Source: JBFGCT01 sp041581055
GTDB lineage: Bacteria; Actinomycetota; Acidimicrobiia; Acidimicrobiales; Ilumatobacteraceae
Direction: 5' to 3'
Assembly (NCBI GenBank): GCA_041581055.1
Contig: JBFGCT010000005.1
Location: forward strand, 1 to 50,177
DNA length: 50,177 bases
Below are positions 34,425 through 42,774 of this stretch, piece by piece; the first letter of the stretch is position 1; each line of letters begins with the position of its first letter. The notes beneath the pieces are model-generated. The model was given only the letters and a program-made list of their open reading frames with translations, made no database searches and was not told the DNA's origin. The position numbers were made by a program, and so were the translations under genes.

Positions 34425-36194
34425 ATGGACCGCATGCGAACGCCGCGTTCGACCAAGGCCGTCGGCGCGCTGGCCGGCCTCGCGCTCGTCGCCGCCGGCT
34501 GCGGTGGAGGCGACCCGTCGACCGGCGACAGCGCTCCCGTGGCTGGATCGGTCGCGACCGGCGACGTCGTGGTGGACGATGTGCCCGTCGCCACCGAGGC
34601 GCCCGCGGTCACCGGCGCGCCGGTCGTCAGCGAGGGCCAGATCGAGGAGGACGTGATCGAGGAGGACGGCGACCCGGTTCCGGGTGGCGCCCTGCGCTAC
34701 GCGCTCGAAGCCGATGTCGACGGCCTCAACCCGACGACGTCGGCGTTGTCGGCGCCCGGCCTCACGATGGGGAACGCAGTGTTCGACACGCTCGCCGCCT
34801 TCGACACCGCCGGCGTGCCGGTGCCATACCTGGCGGAGTCGTTCGAACCGGTCGACGGTGACCTCGCCAGATGGCGGGTCGTGATCCGCGATGGCGTGAC
34901 GTTCCACGACGGCACTGCGCTGACCGCGGCGGCGGTCCAGGCCAACTTCGATGCCCAGTTGTCGAGTCTCCTGGTCGGCTTGTCCCTCCGCCCGTTCTTC
35001 CCCGCCGAGGGCGCGACCACGGTGGTCGACGAGCGGACGATCGAGTACACGATGCTCGAGGCGAACGCCACCTTCCCCGCGTTGCTCGCGACGCAGCTCG
35101 GCATGGTCGCCTCGCCGGACTGGCTCGCCGCGGCGGCTGAGGACGCGACGCTGAATCAAATGCCGGTCGGCACCGGTCCGTTCGTGTTCGACTCCCGCTC
35201 GCAGGACTCCGTCACCCGCTTCGTCCGCAACGACGGCTGGTGGGGTGGCGAGGTCTTCCTCGATGCCGTCGAGTTCCGGCCCGTCACCGACCCGTCGACC
35301 CGGGCCGACTTGTTGTTGGGCGGCGAGGTCGACGCCCTGCACACGACCGACGCCGCCACGGTCGGCGACCTCCGCGACGACGGTGATCTGCAGAACGTGA
35401 TCGACGAGACCGGCGAGGAGCAGTTCGTGCTGCTCAACACCGCCGCCCCGCCGTTCGACGACATCCGGGCCCGCCAGGCGCTGGCGCTGGCGACACCACT
35501 GCAGACCTACCGCGACCTGATCGGGTACGGGGTGGCCCGCGGCGCCGACCAGATGTTCATCCCCGAGAGCGCGTTCCACAACCCCGACGTCGTGCAGCAG
35601 GGCGACGAACCCGACGCGGCGATCGCGCTGGCGGCCGAGTATTGCGCCGACGCGCCGGACAACTGCTCCGGCGGCAAGATCGACCTCGAGCACCAGATCA
35701 TCGGCGGGAGCGTCCTGACGACACGCGAGGCCGACATCCTTGCCGAGGGGTGGAGCGCGGCGTTCAACGTGACCCGTGACGAGGTGGTGCAGGACCAGTA
35801 CATCCAGCAGGTCGTGTTCGGCCAATACCAGTCCGCGATGTTCCGGCAGTTCGGCGGCCTCGAGCCGTCGGCCAACCGCCACCTGTTGATGTGCCGCACG
35901 ATCAGCGACGGCCTGTCGCTGAACTTCCCCCGGTTCTGCTCCGAGGAGCGCGACCGCCTGATCCTCGATGCGATGGCGCAGGCCGATCCGGCGGCGCGGG
36001 TCCCGCTCTGGCAGGCGGTCTCGCAGGACATGAACGACGCGTTCACGTACATCTTCCTGTTGCACACGATCTGGGACAACGCCTTCGCCGCGCCGGTGCG
36101 CGGCGTGTGCGACCGCACCTCGCCCGACGGCGTGCCGCTGGCGTGCGCCGTGAACGGCCGGACGTGGTTCGACTCGGTGTGGATCAGCGAATAG
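34425..36194 (+). CDS. ABC transporter substrate-binding lipoprotein, family 5 (peptide/nickel type)
   Basis: A 589-residue protein starting MDRMRTPRSTKAVGALAGLA with lipobox LVAAGC near residue 26. After a low-complexity acidic linker, the binding fold begins PGGALRYALEADVDGLNPTT and shows FEPVDGDLARWRVVIRDGVTFHDGT, typical of family 5 proteins, then VGTGPFVFD. It would bind oligopeptides or similar ligands outside the membrane. No permease or ATPase genes flank it, so it is an orphan. GTG 34410 is an alternative start in the same frame. A possible -10, TAGTCT, lies at 34383-34388. Confidence 0.85.
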   Translation: MDRMRTPRSTKAVGALAGLALVAAGCGGGDPSTGDSAPVAGSVATGDVVVDDVPVATEAPAVTGAPVVSEGQIEEDVIEEDGDPVPGGALRYALEADVDGLNPTTSALSAPGLTMGNAVFDTLAAFDTAGVPVPYLAESFEPVDGDLARWRVVIRDGVTFHDGTALTAAAVQANFDAQLSSLLVGLSLRPFFPAEGATTVVDERTIEYTMLEANATFPALLATQLGMVASPDWLAAAAEDATLNQMPVGTGPFVFDSRSQDSVTRFVRNDGWWGGEVFLDAVEFRPVTDPSTRADLLLGGEVDALHTTDAATVGDLRDDGDLQNVIDETGEEQFVLLNTAAPPFDDIRARQALALATPLQTYRDLIGYGVARGADQMFIPESAFHNPDVVQQGDEPDAAIALAAEYCADAPDNCSGGKIDLEHQIIGGSVLTTREADILAEGWSAAFNVTRDEVVQDQYIQQVVFGQYQSAMFRQFGGLEPSANRHLLMCRTISDGLSLNFPRFCSEERDRLILDAMAQADPAARVPLWQAVSQDMNDAFTYIFLLHTIWDNAFAAPVRGVCDRTSPDGVPLACAVNGRTWFDSVWISE

Positions 36195-36203
36195 GTCTCC
36201 GAA

Positions 36204-36785
36204 TCACGCTTCCGGCGCTTCGAGTCGACGGAGCCGGTTCTTCCACGGTCCCCATCGCCACACCATGTCGTCGCCGTCGCGGTAGCGCGTGACGACCACG
36301 ATGCCCTTGTCGCCGGGGTAGAGGTTGAGCCGCCCGTCCTCGAACCGGGCGGCGACCGAGATCGCGTCGCCGGTGCCCTCACCGACGTCGTTGACGCCGC
36401 CTTCGAGCGTGCCGTCGGCGAACATGTCGTGGATCACGCGGCCGGCGGTGATGACGACGCGGTCGCCCGCTTGCTCGACCCGCTCGATGTGACCCTTGAG
36501 CGGACCCTTGTAGGCCTGCCAGACGCCGCGCAGGTCGGGAGCGCCGTCGACGAGCGGCTCGTCGCACCCGGCGAGCACCGGTGGCGGCCAGTCGTCGTAA
36601 CCGCCCGGTGGCGTGTTCGCCCGCGGGATGTCCTTGGCCTTCGTGGTCGCCTCGTCGAGCGTCGGCGCCAACGGCGTCGGGTCGTAGTGCTCGGCGCCGG
36701 TCGGCGGCGTCGGCGGATGCCGGCGGACGCGGAACGGCGCGCGGAGCACGGTCGGGATGGTCTTGAGCGCAGTCGTGGCGTTCAT
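36204..36785 (-). CDS. Hypothetical protein, beta-rich C-terminal domain
   Basis: A 193-residue protein starting MNATTALKTIPTVLRAPF. The first 75 residues are Pro-rich. The rest, RGVWQAYKGPLKGHIERVEQ to WRWGPWKNRLRRLE, alternates hydrophobic and polar residues as in a small beta-barrel or lipocalin-like fold. I do not recognise the family. Its ATG overlaps the stop of an 11-codon leader frame that carries the better ribosome site. AT-rich sequence with TATAGAC lies about 65 bp upstream. It is convergent with the solute-binding lipoprotein, 9 bp apart. Confidence 0.6.
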   Translation of the reverse strand: MNATTALKTIPTVLRAPFRVRRHPPTPPTGAEHYDPTPLAPTLDEATTKAKDIPRANTPPGGYDDWPPPVLAGCDEPLVDGAPDLRGVWQAYKGPLKGHIERVEQAGDRVVITAGRVIHDMFADGTLEGGVNDVGEGTGDAISVAARFEDGRLNLYPGDKGIVVVTRYRDGDDMVWRWGPWKNRLRRLEAPEA

Positions 36786-36814
36786 GACGGGTTCGGTGTC
36801 GCGGTCGCGGTCAT
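36782..36814 (-). CDS. Possible leader peptide MTATATPNPS
   Basis: An 11-codon frame with GAGGAG 6 nt before its ATG (36814). Its TGA overlaps the ATG of the downstream gene (ATGA). That gene has no ribosome site of its own, so translation may depend on this frame by termination-reinitiation. An alternative is that the real start of the downstream gene is elsewhere. Confidence 0.35.
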   Translation of the reverse strand: MTATATPNPS

Positions 36815-37015
36815 CGCGTCTCCTCGGTTGTAGAATTAGTGCCAGTCTATAGCGCAATAGATGGCCTCGCCGCGTGCGGCGCCGACCCAGGCTGACCGGA
36901 CTCGAGTTCCGCCAGAGCCTGCCCACGAACCGGGCTGCGAGATGATGTCCGACCAGTGATTCGCGGTGAGACGACGCGGGATCGAGTGTGACACCGTCAT
37001 GTGCATGATGTTGGT

Positions 37016-38269
37016 GTGTTCGCTGATGTTGTCGCCGAGGTGGAGGGGGCCGACGATTGGGGGTTGTTGGATCGGTTGCGCGAGGTGGAGGCGCGGCGGC
37101 GGTCCGATGCGGCGGAGGAGGCGGTGGTGTTGGCCGAGTTGGAGCGGCGCAGGGTGTTCGCCCGCGACGGCCACGCGACGATGTGGGGGTTGTTGCGGTC
37201 GATGGTCGGCTGGTCCGACGGCGAGTGCCGGGCCCGGATGCGCACCGCCCGGCTGGTGGCGGCGTTTCCCGGCGCCGGGGAGGTGTTGCACGAGCAGATG
37301 GTCCCGGTGGCGAGCGTGGCCGAGATCGGCCGGGGGTTCGCCAACCCGCGCTGTGGCGGCGAGATCGGGTCGGTGATCGGCACGATGCTGACCTCGGCGT
37401 GTCGGTTGGAGTTCGACGACGTCAAGTTGCTGGTGCGCCGGTGGGAGCAGCGCGCCGATGTCGACGGGGCGCACAAGGACCGCGCCGCCAACCATCAGGC
37501 GCGCACCGCGCACCTGGTGGTGGCCGGTGGGGTGGGGTACGCCCAGGGGCAGTGGGGTGAGGCCGACGGGTTGGCCAACCGGGAGGTGTTCGACCGTTAC
37601 GTGGACGCCGAGTGGCACGCCGACTGGGACCGGACCCGCGAGGTGTACGGCGACCACGCCTGTGCGGCGTTGATGCCGCGCACCGACGCCCAACGCCGCG
37701 CCGACGCGATGACCAGGATCTTCTCCGACGCGGCGTCCGCCCCGGCCGACGCCGTCGCCCCCGAGCCGGTGGTCAACGTCCACGTCGACCACACCACCTT
37801 CACCGAGTTGATGGTCGAGGCCGAGTTCTTCCCCGAACGGTTCACCGACCCGTTCGAGACGGGGCCGCCGCTGGAGACCACCCGCCGCTGTGAGACCGAA
37901 CACGGCGACCCCGTCGACCCGCGCGTCGTGCTGCGGCTGGCGTTGGAGGGCCACGTCCGGTTCGTGATCCACGACGACCACGGCGTCCCGATCCGCTGGG
38001 GCCGGAAACGAAGGTTGTTCACCGGCGCCGCCCGCGACGCGGTGATGTCACTCTCGAGCCGATGTACGCATCCTGGCTGTCGAGTGCGAGCCAGGCGCAG
38101 CCACGCAGACCACACCACCGACTACGCCCGGGGCGGGCCCACCGACCCCGCCAACGGCAACCCGCGCTGCCTACGCCACAACCAGCTCAAGAACCACGGC
38201 TACACCGTCCACCGCGACCGCCAAGGCCACTGGCACACCTACCGCCCCGACGGCACCGAAATCTGCTGA
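37016..38269 (+). CDS. DUF222/HNH endonuclease domain protein (13E12 repeat type), complete copy
   Basis: A 417-residue protein, full-length paralogue of the gene at 1-1229. DUF222 fills the first 270 residues (MWGLLRSMVGWSDGECRARM, RLEFDDVKLLVRRWEQRADV). The HNH motif is at the end: CTHPGC, SHADHT, NGNPRCLRHN. It ends DGTEIC. GTG 37016 is chosen because CATGAT lies 6 nt upstream and it aligns with the ATG of the other copy; GTG 37001 is in frame 15 nt earlier. The biochemical role is unproven, as for the family. Confidence 0.88.
   Translation: MFADVVAEVEGADDWGLLDRLREVEARRRSDAAEEAVVLAELERRRVFARDGHATMWGLLRSMVGWSDGECRARMRTARLVAAFPGAGEVLHEQMVPVASVAEIGRGFANPRCGGEIGSVIGTMLTSACRLEFDDVKLLVRRWEQRADVDGAHKDRAANHQARTAHLVVAGGVGYAQGQWGEADGLANREVFDRYVDAEWHADWDRTREVYGDHACAALMPRTDAQRRADAMTRIFSDAASAPADAVAPEPVVNVHVDHTTFTELMVEAEFFPERFTDPFETGPPLETTRRCETEHGDPVDPRVVLRLALEGHVRFVIHDDHGVPIRWGRKRRLFTGAARDAVMSLSSRCTHPGCRVRARRSHADHTTDYARGGPTDPANGNPRCLRHNQLKNHGYTVHRDRQGHWHTYRPDGTEIC
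38048..38100 (+). repeat. 53-nt block identical to 145-197 (inverted orientation)
   Basis: It starts TCACTCTCGAGCCGATGTAC and covers the first HNH cysteines. It is identical to the copy in the other DUF222/HNH gene 38 kb away, with unusual codons in both (CGA three times, TGT twice, TCA, CAT, CCT, AGG). Confidence 0.85.
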
Positions 38270-38303
38270 CCCGTTGGAGGGCCACGTGCGCGACGAGCTC
38301 GCG

Positions 38304-38309
38304 TATGAT
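38304..38309 (+). promoter_or_regulatory. Consensus -10 TATGAT for a leaderless lipoprotein transcript
   Basis: A perfect TATGAT sits 7 nt before GTG 38317. It fixes that start over the in-frame ATG 38305, which overlaps the element itself. Confidence 0.55.
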
Positions 38310-38316
38310 CCTGGCC

Positions 38317-38997
38317 GTGGCGCGGACGTGGATGATTGCTGTGGTCGTGGCCGCTTCCGTGCTCGCGTGCACGTCGTCGCCCGGGCAGAACGGCTCACAG
38401 AACACGGGGCCCGCCTCGACATCGGCGGCCCCGACAACCGGCGCCGCACCCGCCGACACCCGGTCCGCCCTGCCGTCGGTTCCCGCCGGCGTCGACGTGG
38501 AGTTCGTGCAGGTCCTGCTCGAGGTGGCCGGGTTCGGACCGTTGGCGTATGACGGTGTGTTCGGACCGCGGTCTTCCGCGGCGACGTCCGCCTTCCAGCG
38601 CAGCGTCGGCCTCCCAGAGATCGGTGTGGTCGACGACGCGACCTGGGCGAGGCTGTTGAGCACCACGACCGAGGACACCTACGTCACCACATGCGAGGAG
38701 ACGGGCCCCCGCCCGACGAGCTTCACGTTCTGCGACGATGCGCCCATGTACCAGAACTTCACATGGGACGAGTGGTCGCCGTTGGGGGCGAGGGGTCGCG
38801 GTGTGCTCGTCACGACCTGTCTCAGTTTGTGCGACAACGGCGAGCCGACGGTGGAGTCCCAGATCGAGATGGAGTTGGGCGGCGCGCAGCCCCTGCAGTG
38901 CGGAGACGCTCCACCGTGGCTGGAGTTCACGACGGTGACGATCAACGAAGACGGACTCGCGCCGTATTCGTTCACGCTCGAAGGGCCATTCTGCTGA
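38317..38997 (+). CDS. Peptidoglycan-binding-domain lipoprotein
   Basis: A 226-residue protein with a hydrophobic N-terminus ending in lipobox SVLAC (Cys near residue 18), then a Ser/Thr/Ala/Pro linker. A peptidoglycan-binding repeat spans about 50-110 (VQVLLEVAGFGPLAYDGVFG, SAFQRSVGLPEIGVVDDATW). The last 110 residues hold eight cysteines, probably in disulfides, and are unlike families I know. It is presumably a cell-envelope protein that ties the membrane to the wall. A strong hairpin follows its stop. Confidence 0.8.
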   Translation: MARTWMIAVVVAASVLACTSSPGQNGSQNTGPASTSAAPTTGAAPADTRSALPSVPAGVDVEFVQVLLEVAGFGPLAYDGVFGPRSSAATSAFQRSVGLPEIGVVDDATWARLLSTTTEDTYVTTCEETGPRPTSFTFCDDAPMYQNFTWDEWSPLGARGRGVLVTTCLSLCDNGEPTVESQIEMELGGAQPLQCGDAPPWLEFTTVTINEDGLAPYSFTLEGPFC

Positions 38998-38998
38998 A

Positions 38999-39031
38999 CT
39001 GACGCGCGGTCGGGTCCCGACCGCGCGTCAG
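38999..39031 (+). terminator. Strong terminator-like hairpin (16-bp perfect stem)
   Basis: CTGACGCGCGGTCGGG (38999-39014) and CCCGACCGCGCGTCAG (39016-39031) are perfectly complementary around a single central T. It begins immediately after the lipoprotein stop and lies between convergent genes. No U-tract follows, as usual at this GC content. Confidence 0.75.
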
Positions 39032-39038
39032 CGCCCAC

Positions 39039-39067
39039 GGCGCCTCCGTTCGGGGAACGGACGCGCC
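39039..39067 (-). terminator. Second hairpin in the same convergent gap
   Basis: CCGTTC (39046-39051) and GAACGG (39055-39060) with outer pairing GGCGC/GCGCC and one mismatch. It is 31 bp past the stop of the ABC permease gene and probably serves that strand. Confidence 0.5.
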
Positions 39068-39097
39068 GCGGGCTCCGGGCGGGTGCTCGGACGTTCG

Positions 39098-39817
39098 TCA
39101 GACGTCGCGCTTGGCGAACATCGTCGCTCCCGCCGCCAGGAAGGCGGTCAGCCACAACACGAGCGTGACGACGGCCGTCGACGGGGAGAGCGCCGTCCCC
39201 ACGAGGTCCGCCTCGCCGGCGATCGAGACGGTCACGGTGTGGAGCGCCTCGCCGATCGTGTACTTGCCGACGTTGGGGATCACGGCGAGGATCGGCTCGA
39301 GGACGAGGATGAGGGCGATCGTGCCGACCTTGGCGAAGGAATCGCTGCGCGTGATGGCCGACAGCCCGTAGGCCACCGTTGCGGCGACCATCGCCGTGAG
39401 GCCGTCGCCGATCAGGTCGCGGCCCTGCCAGGGCACCGTCGCGTCGTTCATCGACCCGACGAGGCGGGCCGCGGCCCAGCCGAGCGTCGCGCTCACCGTC
39501 AGCACCCCCGCCATGGCGCCGGCGCCGACGATTCCCTTCGAACCCAGTGCCCGGAGGCGCCGAGGCTCGCTGGTGAGCATCCGCTTGACGGTTCCGTGGC
39601 GGTACTCGCTGCCGAGCAGCCATCCGCCGAACTCGATGCCGATCAGGATGCTCAGCAGGCCGAACGTCCCGCGGAACGCGTCGGTGTAGACCGCTGACTC
39701 GGTTGGCGTGTACCAGATCAGGACGATCGACGGGATCAGGACCCCGACGACGAGGACCGCCGCGTACAGCAGCGGGTTGCGCTGGGTGCGCAACTTGTAG
39801 AACTCTGCGGACATCAT
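39098..39817 (-). CDS. ABC-2 type transporter permease
   Basis: A 239-residue membrane protein with about six helices. It starts MMSAEFYKLRTQRNPLLYAA, and GTFGLLSILIGIEFGGWLLGSE with the following EYRHGTVKRMLTSEPRR is the typical ABC-2 loop. It ends LAAGATMFAKRDV. It pairs with the ATPase just upstream: ATG 39817 overlaps that stop (ATGA), and AGGAG lies 8 nt before it. Such small pairs export drugs, lipids or peptides. Confidence 0.85.
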   Translation of the reverse strand: MMSAEFYKLRTQRNPLLYAAVLVVGVLIPSIVLIWYTPTESAVYTDAFRGTFGLLSILIGIEFGGWLLGSEYRHGTVKRMLTSEPRRLRALGSKGIVGAGAMAGVLTVSATLGWAAARLVGSMNDATVPWQGRDLIGDGLTAMVAATVAYGLSAITRSDSFAKVGTIALILVLEPILAVIPNVGKYTIGEALHTVTVSIAGEADLVGTALSPSTAVVTLVLWLTAFLAAGATMFAKRDV

Positions 39818-40764
39818 TTCTGTGCTCCTGTCATTTCGAGGAAGGCGGCTTCGAGGGTGACGGTTTCTCGGGCGAGCTGGGTGGCGTAGATCCCCGCGTC
39901 GGCGAGGACTCGGTTGAGGTCGCGGCCGGACCATCCGTCGGGGAGGGCGACGATCAGGGATCCGGCCGTGTCGGGCGCGACCGTCAGCGACTCGCGACGG
40001 AGGTGCTCGGTGGCGGTGGCGAGTTCGGACGGGTCGAGGTGCACCACGTAGTCGCTGCTGCTGTGACCGCTCAGGATCTCCTCGGTCGTCCCGGAGGCGA
40101 CGAGTCGCCCCCGGTCGAGCACGACGATGCGGTCGGACGCCAGCTGTACCTCGGCGAGCTGATGGGACGACACCAACACCGTCGTCCCCATCTCGGGGAG
40201 GCGGCGGAGCAGCTTGCGGATCTCGACGATCCCTGCGGGGTCGAGGCCGTTGGCCGGCTCGTCGAGGATGACGAGCTCCGGCCGGCCGATCATGGCGACC
40301 GCGATGCCGAGCCGTTGCTTCATGCCGAGCGAGTAGGCGCCGGCGCGGTCGTTGCCGCGTTCGGTGAGGTCGACCAGCTCGAGGAGCTCGTCGATGCGGG
40401 CCGGGTTCTTCGGCAAGCCGAGCGCTCTGGCCTGCAGCTCGAGGTTGCGGCGGGCCGACAGCCCCTCGTACAGCGCGGGCGACTCGATGAGCGCGCCGAC
40501 GCGTTGGACGGCGTGGGCGAACTCCGGCGTGCCGTGCTCGGCGCCGAGCACGGTGGCCCGGCCGGACGTGGGTTGGACGAGACCGAGCAGCATCTTCATC
40601 GCGGTGGTCTTGCCGGCCCCGTTGGGTCCGAGCAGCCCGGTCACCTGACCCGCCGGCACGTCGAACGACAGGGCGTCGACGGCAGCGGCTGAGCCGTAGC
40701 GCTTGGTGAGGCCGTCCACCGCGACCACTGAACGGGTCGCTGATGTTGGGGTTGTGTTGGTCAT
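39814..40764 (-). CDS. ABC transporter ATP-binding protein (ABC-2 partner)
   Basis: A 316-residue ATPase. Walker A is GPNGAGKTT near residue 46. The signature reads YSLGMKQRLGIA, the usual variant in this subfamily, then Walker B LVILDEPANGLDPAG and SSHQLAEVQ. About 90 C-terminal residues follow, as in drug- or bacitracin-type exporters. It is divergent from the histidine kinase gene, 133 bp away, which suggests control by that two-component system. Confidence 0.9.
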   Translation of the reverse strand: MTNTTPTSATRSVVAVDGLTKRYGSAAAVDALSFDVPAGQVTGLLGPNGAGKTTAMKMLLGLVQPTSGRATVLGAEHGTPEFAHAVQRVGALIESPALYEGLSARRNLELQARALGLPKNPARIDELLELVDLTERGNDRAGAYSLGMKQRLGIAVAMIGRPELVILDEPANGLDPAGIVEIRKLLRRLPEMGTTVLVSSHQLAEVQLASDRIVVLDRGRLVASGTTEEILSGHSSSDYVVHLDPSELATATEHLRRESLTVAPDTAGSLIVALPDGWSGRDLNRVLADAGIYATQLARETVTLEAAFLEMTGAQK

Positions 40765-40897
40765 ACCGTCATCGTGACGATCGGGCGGCGTGGGCACATC
40801 GTGCCGGCGGCCGAATTGGGCTCGGCCGTTCGGGCCAATCGGCGTTCGTACTTTCGGCCGATACGGCCCCGGTTGACCTGCCGTACGCTGGATCGCA

Positions 40898-42052
40898 GTG
40901 CGCGACCTCGTCCGATCCCTGCTCGCCGAGCCCCGGGTGCCACGGCCACCCGCGCGGTCCCGATGGGACTGGTTGCTCGCCGCCGCGCTGTCCGTGCTCA
41001 CGGTGGTCGGAGCACTGTTCTCCGATCACAGCGACGAGTGGCGGGCGCTCACGATCGCGTTGACCGTCTGGCTGCCGTTCGCCGTGTTGTGGCGGCGGTC
41101 GCACCCGCTGATCGCGTTCGCGGTGTTCTTCGGCGTGCTGGGTCCAGCCAATGTCGTCTCGCAGGTCGTCGCCGACGAGGCCGTCGGATTCGAAGCCTCC
41201 TTCTTCACGGGGATGATCCTGACCTACGCGCTGCTGCGTTGGGCCTCCGGTCGCGAGGCGGCGATCGGCGTCTTCATCATCGTCGTGACGTTCACGCTCA
41301 CCGACGCGCTCGACCCGACGGTCAGCGCCATCGAGTCGGCGATCGGGACGTTGGTCTTCCTGTTCGCGGGCGCCCTCGGGGCGGTGATGCGGTTCCGGTC
41401 CAATGCGGGGCTGCGGGAGATCGAACAGGCGCGCCTGCGCGAGCGCGAACAACTGGCGCGCGAGCTCCACGACACGGTGGCCCACCACGTGTCGGCCATC
41501 GCCATCCAGGCGCAGGCGGGGCGGACGCTGGCCGCGTCACAGCCCGAGGCGGCGGCCGCGGCGTTGGCGGTCATCGAGGAGGCCGCCTCGCGCACGCTGG
41601 CCGAGATGCGCAAGATGGTCACCGCGCTCCGCTTCGACGCTGAACCCGAGTCGGCGCCGCTGCGCAGTCTGGCGGATGTGTCGCGGCTCGCGTGTCCGGC
41701 CGCCGGCGGCCCGGCGGTGGAGGTCGAGCTGTCCGGGGATCTCGACGATCTCAGCCCCTCGGTCGAGGCCAGCCTCTATCGGATCGCCCAGGAGTCGATC
41801 ACCAACTCCCGACGCCACGCCCGGCACGCCACGCGGGTGTCGGTGCAGGTCGAGGGTGACGACGACAACATCCGGCTCACGGTGACCGACGACGGCGATC
41901 CGACCGCCCGGGAGACGGGCTCATCGGGCTTCGGGCTCGTCGGCATGACGGAGCGGGTCTCGCTGCTCGGCGGGCAGCTCGAGATCGGACCCGGCCCCCA
42001 TCGTGGCTGGGTCGTCGACGCCGTGTTGCCCCGGGGGAGCGCGGCGCCGTGA
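40898..42052 (+). CDS. Sensor histidine kinase, NarL-partner (HisKA_3) type
   Basis: A 384-residue protein. Four or five N-terminal helices (WLLAAALSVLTVVGALFSD, AFAVFFGVLGPANVV, AAIGVFIIVVTFTLT) form a membrane sensor with no large outside loop, as in intramembrane-sensing kinases linked to ABC exporters. The dimerisation/phosphorylation motif is LARELHDTVAHHVSAIAIQA near residue 190. The ATPase domain has ESITNSRRHA, VTDDGDP and GSSGFGLVGMTERV. The start is GTG 40898, with TACGCT 8 nt upstream. Its stop overlaps the response regulator start (GTGA). Confidence 0.9.
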   Translation: MRDLVRSLLAEPRVPRPPARSRWDWLLAAALSVLTVVGALFSDHSDEWRALTIALTVWLPFAVLWRRSHPLIAFAVFFGVLGPANVVSQVVADEAVGFEASFFTGMILTYALLRWASGREAAIGVFIIVVTFTLTDALDPTVSAIESAIGTLVFLFAGALGAVMRFRSNAGLREIEQARLREREQLARELHDTVAHHVSAIAIQAQAGRTLAASQPEAAAAALAVIEEAASRTLAEMRKMVTALRFDAEPESAPLRSLADVSRLACPAAGGPAVEVELSGDLDDLSPSVEASLYRIAQESITNSRRHARHATRVSVQVEGDDDNIRLTVTDDGDPTARETGSSGFGLVGMTERVSLLGGQLEIGPGPHRGWVVDAVLPRGSAAP

Positions 42053-42702
42053 TCCGCGTCGTCATCGCCGACGACCAGGATCTGGTACGGACCGGATTGC
42101 GGACGATTCTCAGCGCGCAACCGGACATCGAGGTCGTCGGCGAGGCCGCCAACGGGCGCGAGGCAGTGTCGATCGCCCGAGAGGTTCGGCCCGACGTGTG
42201 CCTGTTCGACATCCGCATGCCCGAGATGGACGGCATCGAGGCGACCCGCCAGCTCGCCGGGCCCGACGTCGCCGACCCGATGGCGGTCATCATCATCACG
42301 ACGTTCGACCTGGACGAGTACGTCCACGAGGCGCTCAAGGCCGGCGCCCGCGGGTTTCTCCTGAAAGACGCCGGCCCCGACCTGCTGGCCCAGGCCGTGC
42401 ACGCCGCGGCCAGCGGCGACGCCCTCATCGCCCCGAGTGTGACCGCCCGCCTGCTCGCCACGTTCGCCCACACGACGCCGGGGGCGAGGCCCGCCCAGCC
42501 GATCGAGCCGTTGACCGCGCGCGAGGAAGAGGTGCTGACGACGGTCGCCCGCGGCCGGACCAACGCCGAGATCGCGGAGGAGCTCTACATCAGCCTGAGC
42601 ACGGTCAAGACCCACCTCGCCAGCCTGATGACCAAGCTCGGCGCCCGCAATCGCGTCGAGATCGCCATGTGGGCCTACGAAACCGACCGCGTCGAGCGCT
42701 GA
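42049..42702 (+). CDS. Response regulator, NarL/FixJ (LuxR-type HTH) family
   Basis: A 217-residue protein. The receiver domain has the acidic pair in VVIADDQDLV, the phospho-Asp in CLFDIRMPEMDG near residue 55, and Lys in ARGFLLKDAGPD. The LuxR-type helix-turn-helix is at the C-terminus (LTAREEEVLTTVARGRTNAE, LYISLSTVKTHLASLMTKLG). It should act on promoters in the divergent gap 40765-40897, where ATCGGC and GCCGAT are separated by 13 nt; this is a candidate site only. Confidence 0.92.
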   Translation: MIRVVIADDQDLVRTGLRTILSAQPDIEVVGEAANGREAVSIAREVRPDVCLFDIRMPEMDGIEATRQLAGPDVADPMAVIIITTFDLDEYVHEALKAGARGFLLKDAGPDLLAQAVHAAASGDALIAPSVTARLLATFAHTTPGARPAQPIEPLTAREEEVLTTVARGRTNAEIAEELYISLSTVKTHLASLMTKLGARNRVEIAMWAYETDRVER

Positions 42703-42751
42703 CCGCGCACGGCCGTCTTCGCCTCGGGCGTCGCGGCGGGTTAGCGCGTCG

Positions 42752-42770
42752 GGGCCGGTGCGACCGGCCC
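42752..42770. terminator. Terminator hairpin between convergent genes
   Basis: GGGCCGGT and ACCGGCCC pair perfectly around a GCG loop, in the 72-bp gap between the response regulator and thioesterase stops. Confidence 0.6.
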
Positions 42771-42774
42771 GTCC

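Noticed and set aside
1..38269. Genomic island bounded by the two DUF222/HNH genes
   Set aside because: The genes between look like ordinary core and accessory chromosome with even codon use, and there is no integrase, transposase or phage gene. Only the shared block itself was kept as a finding.
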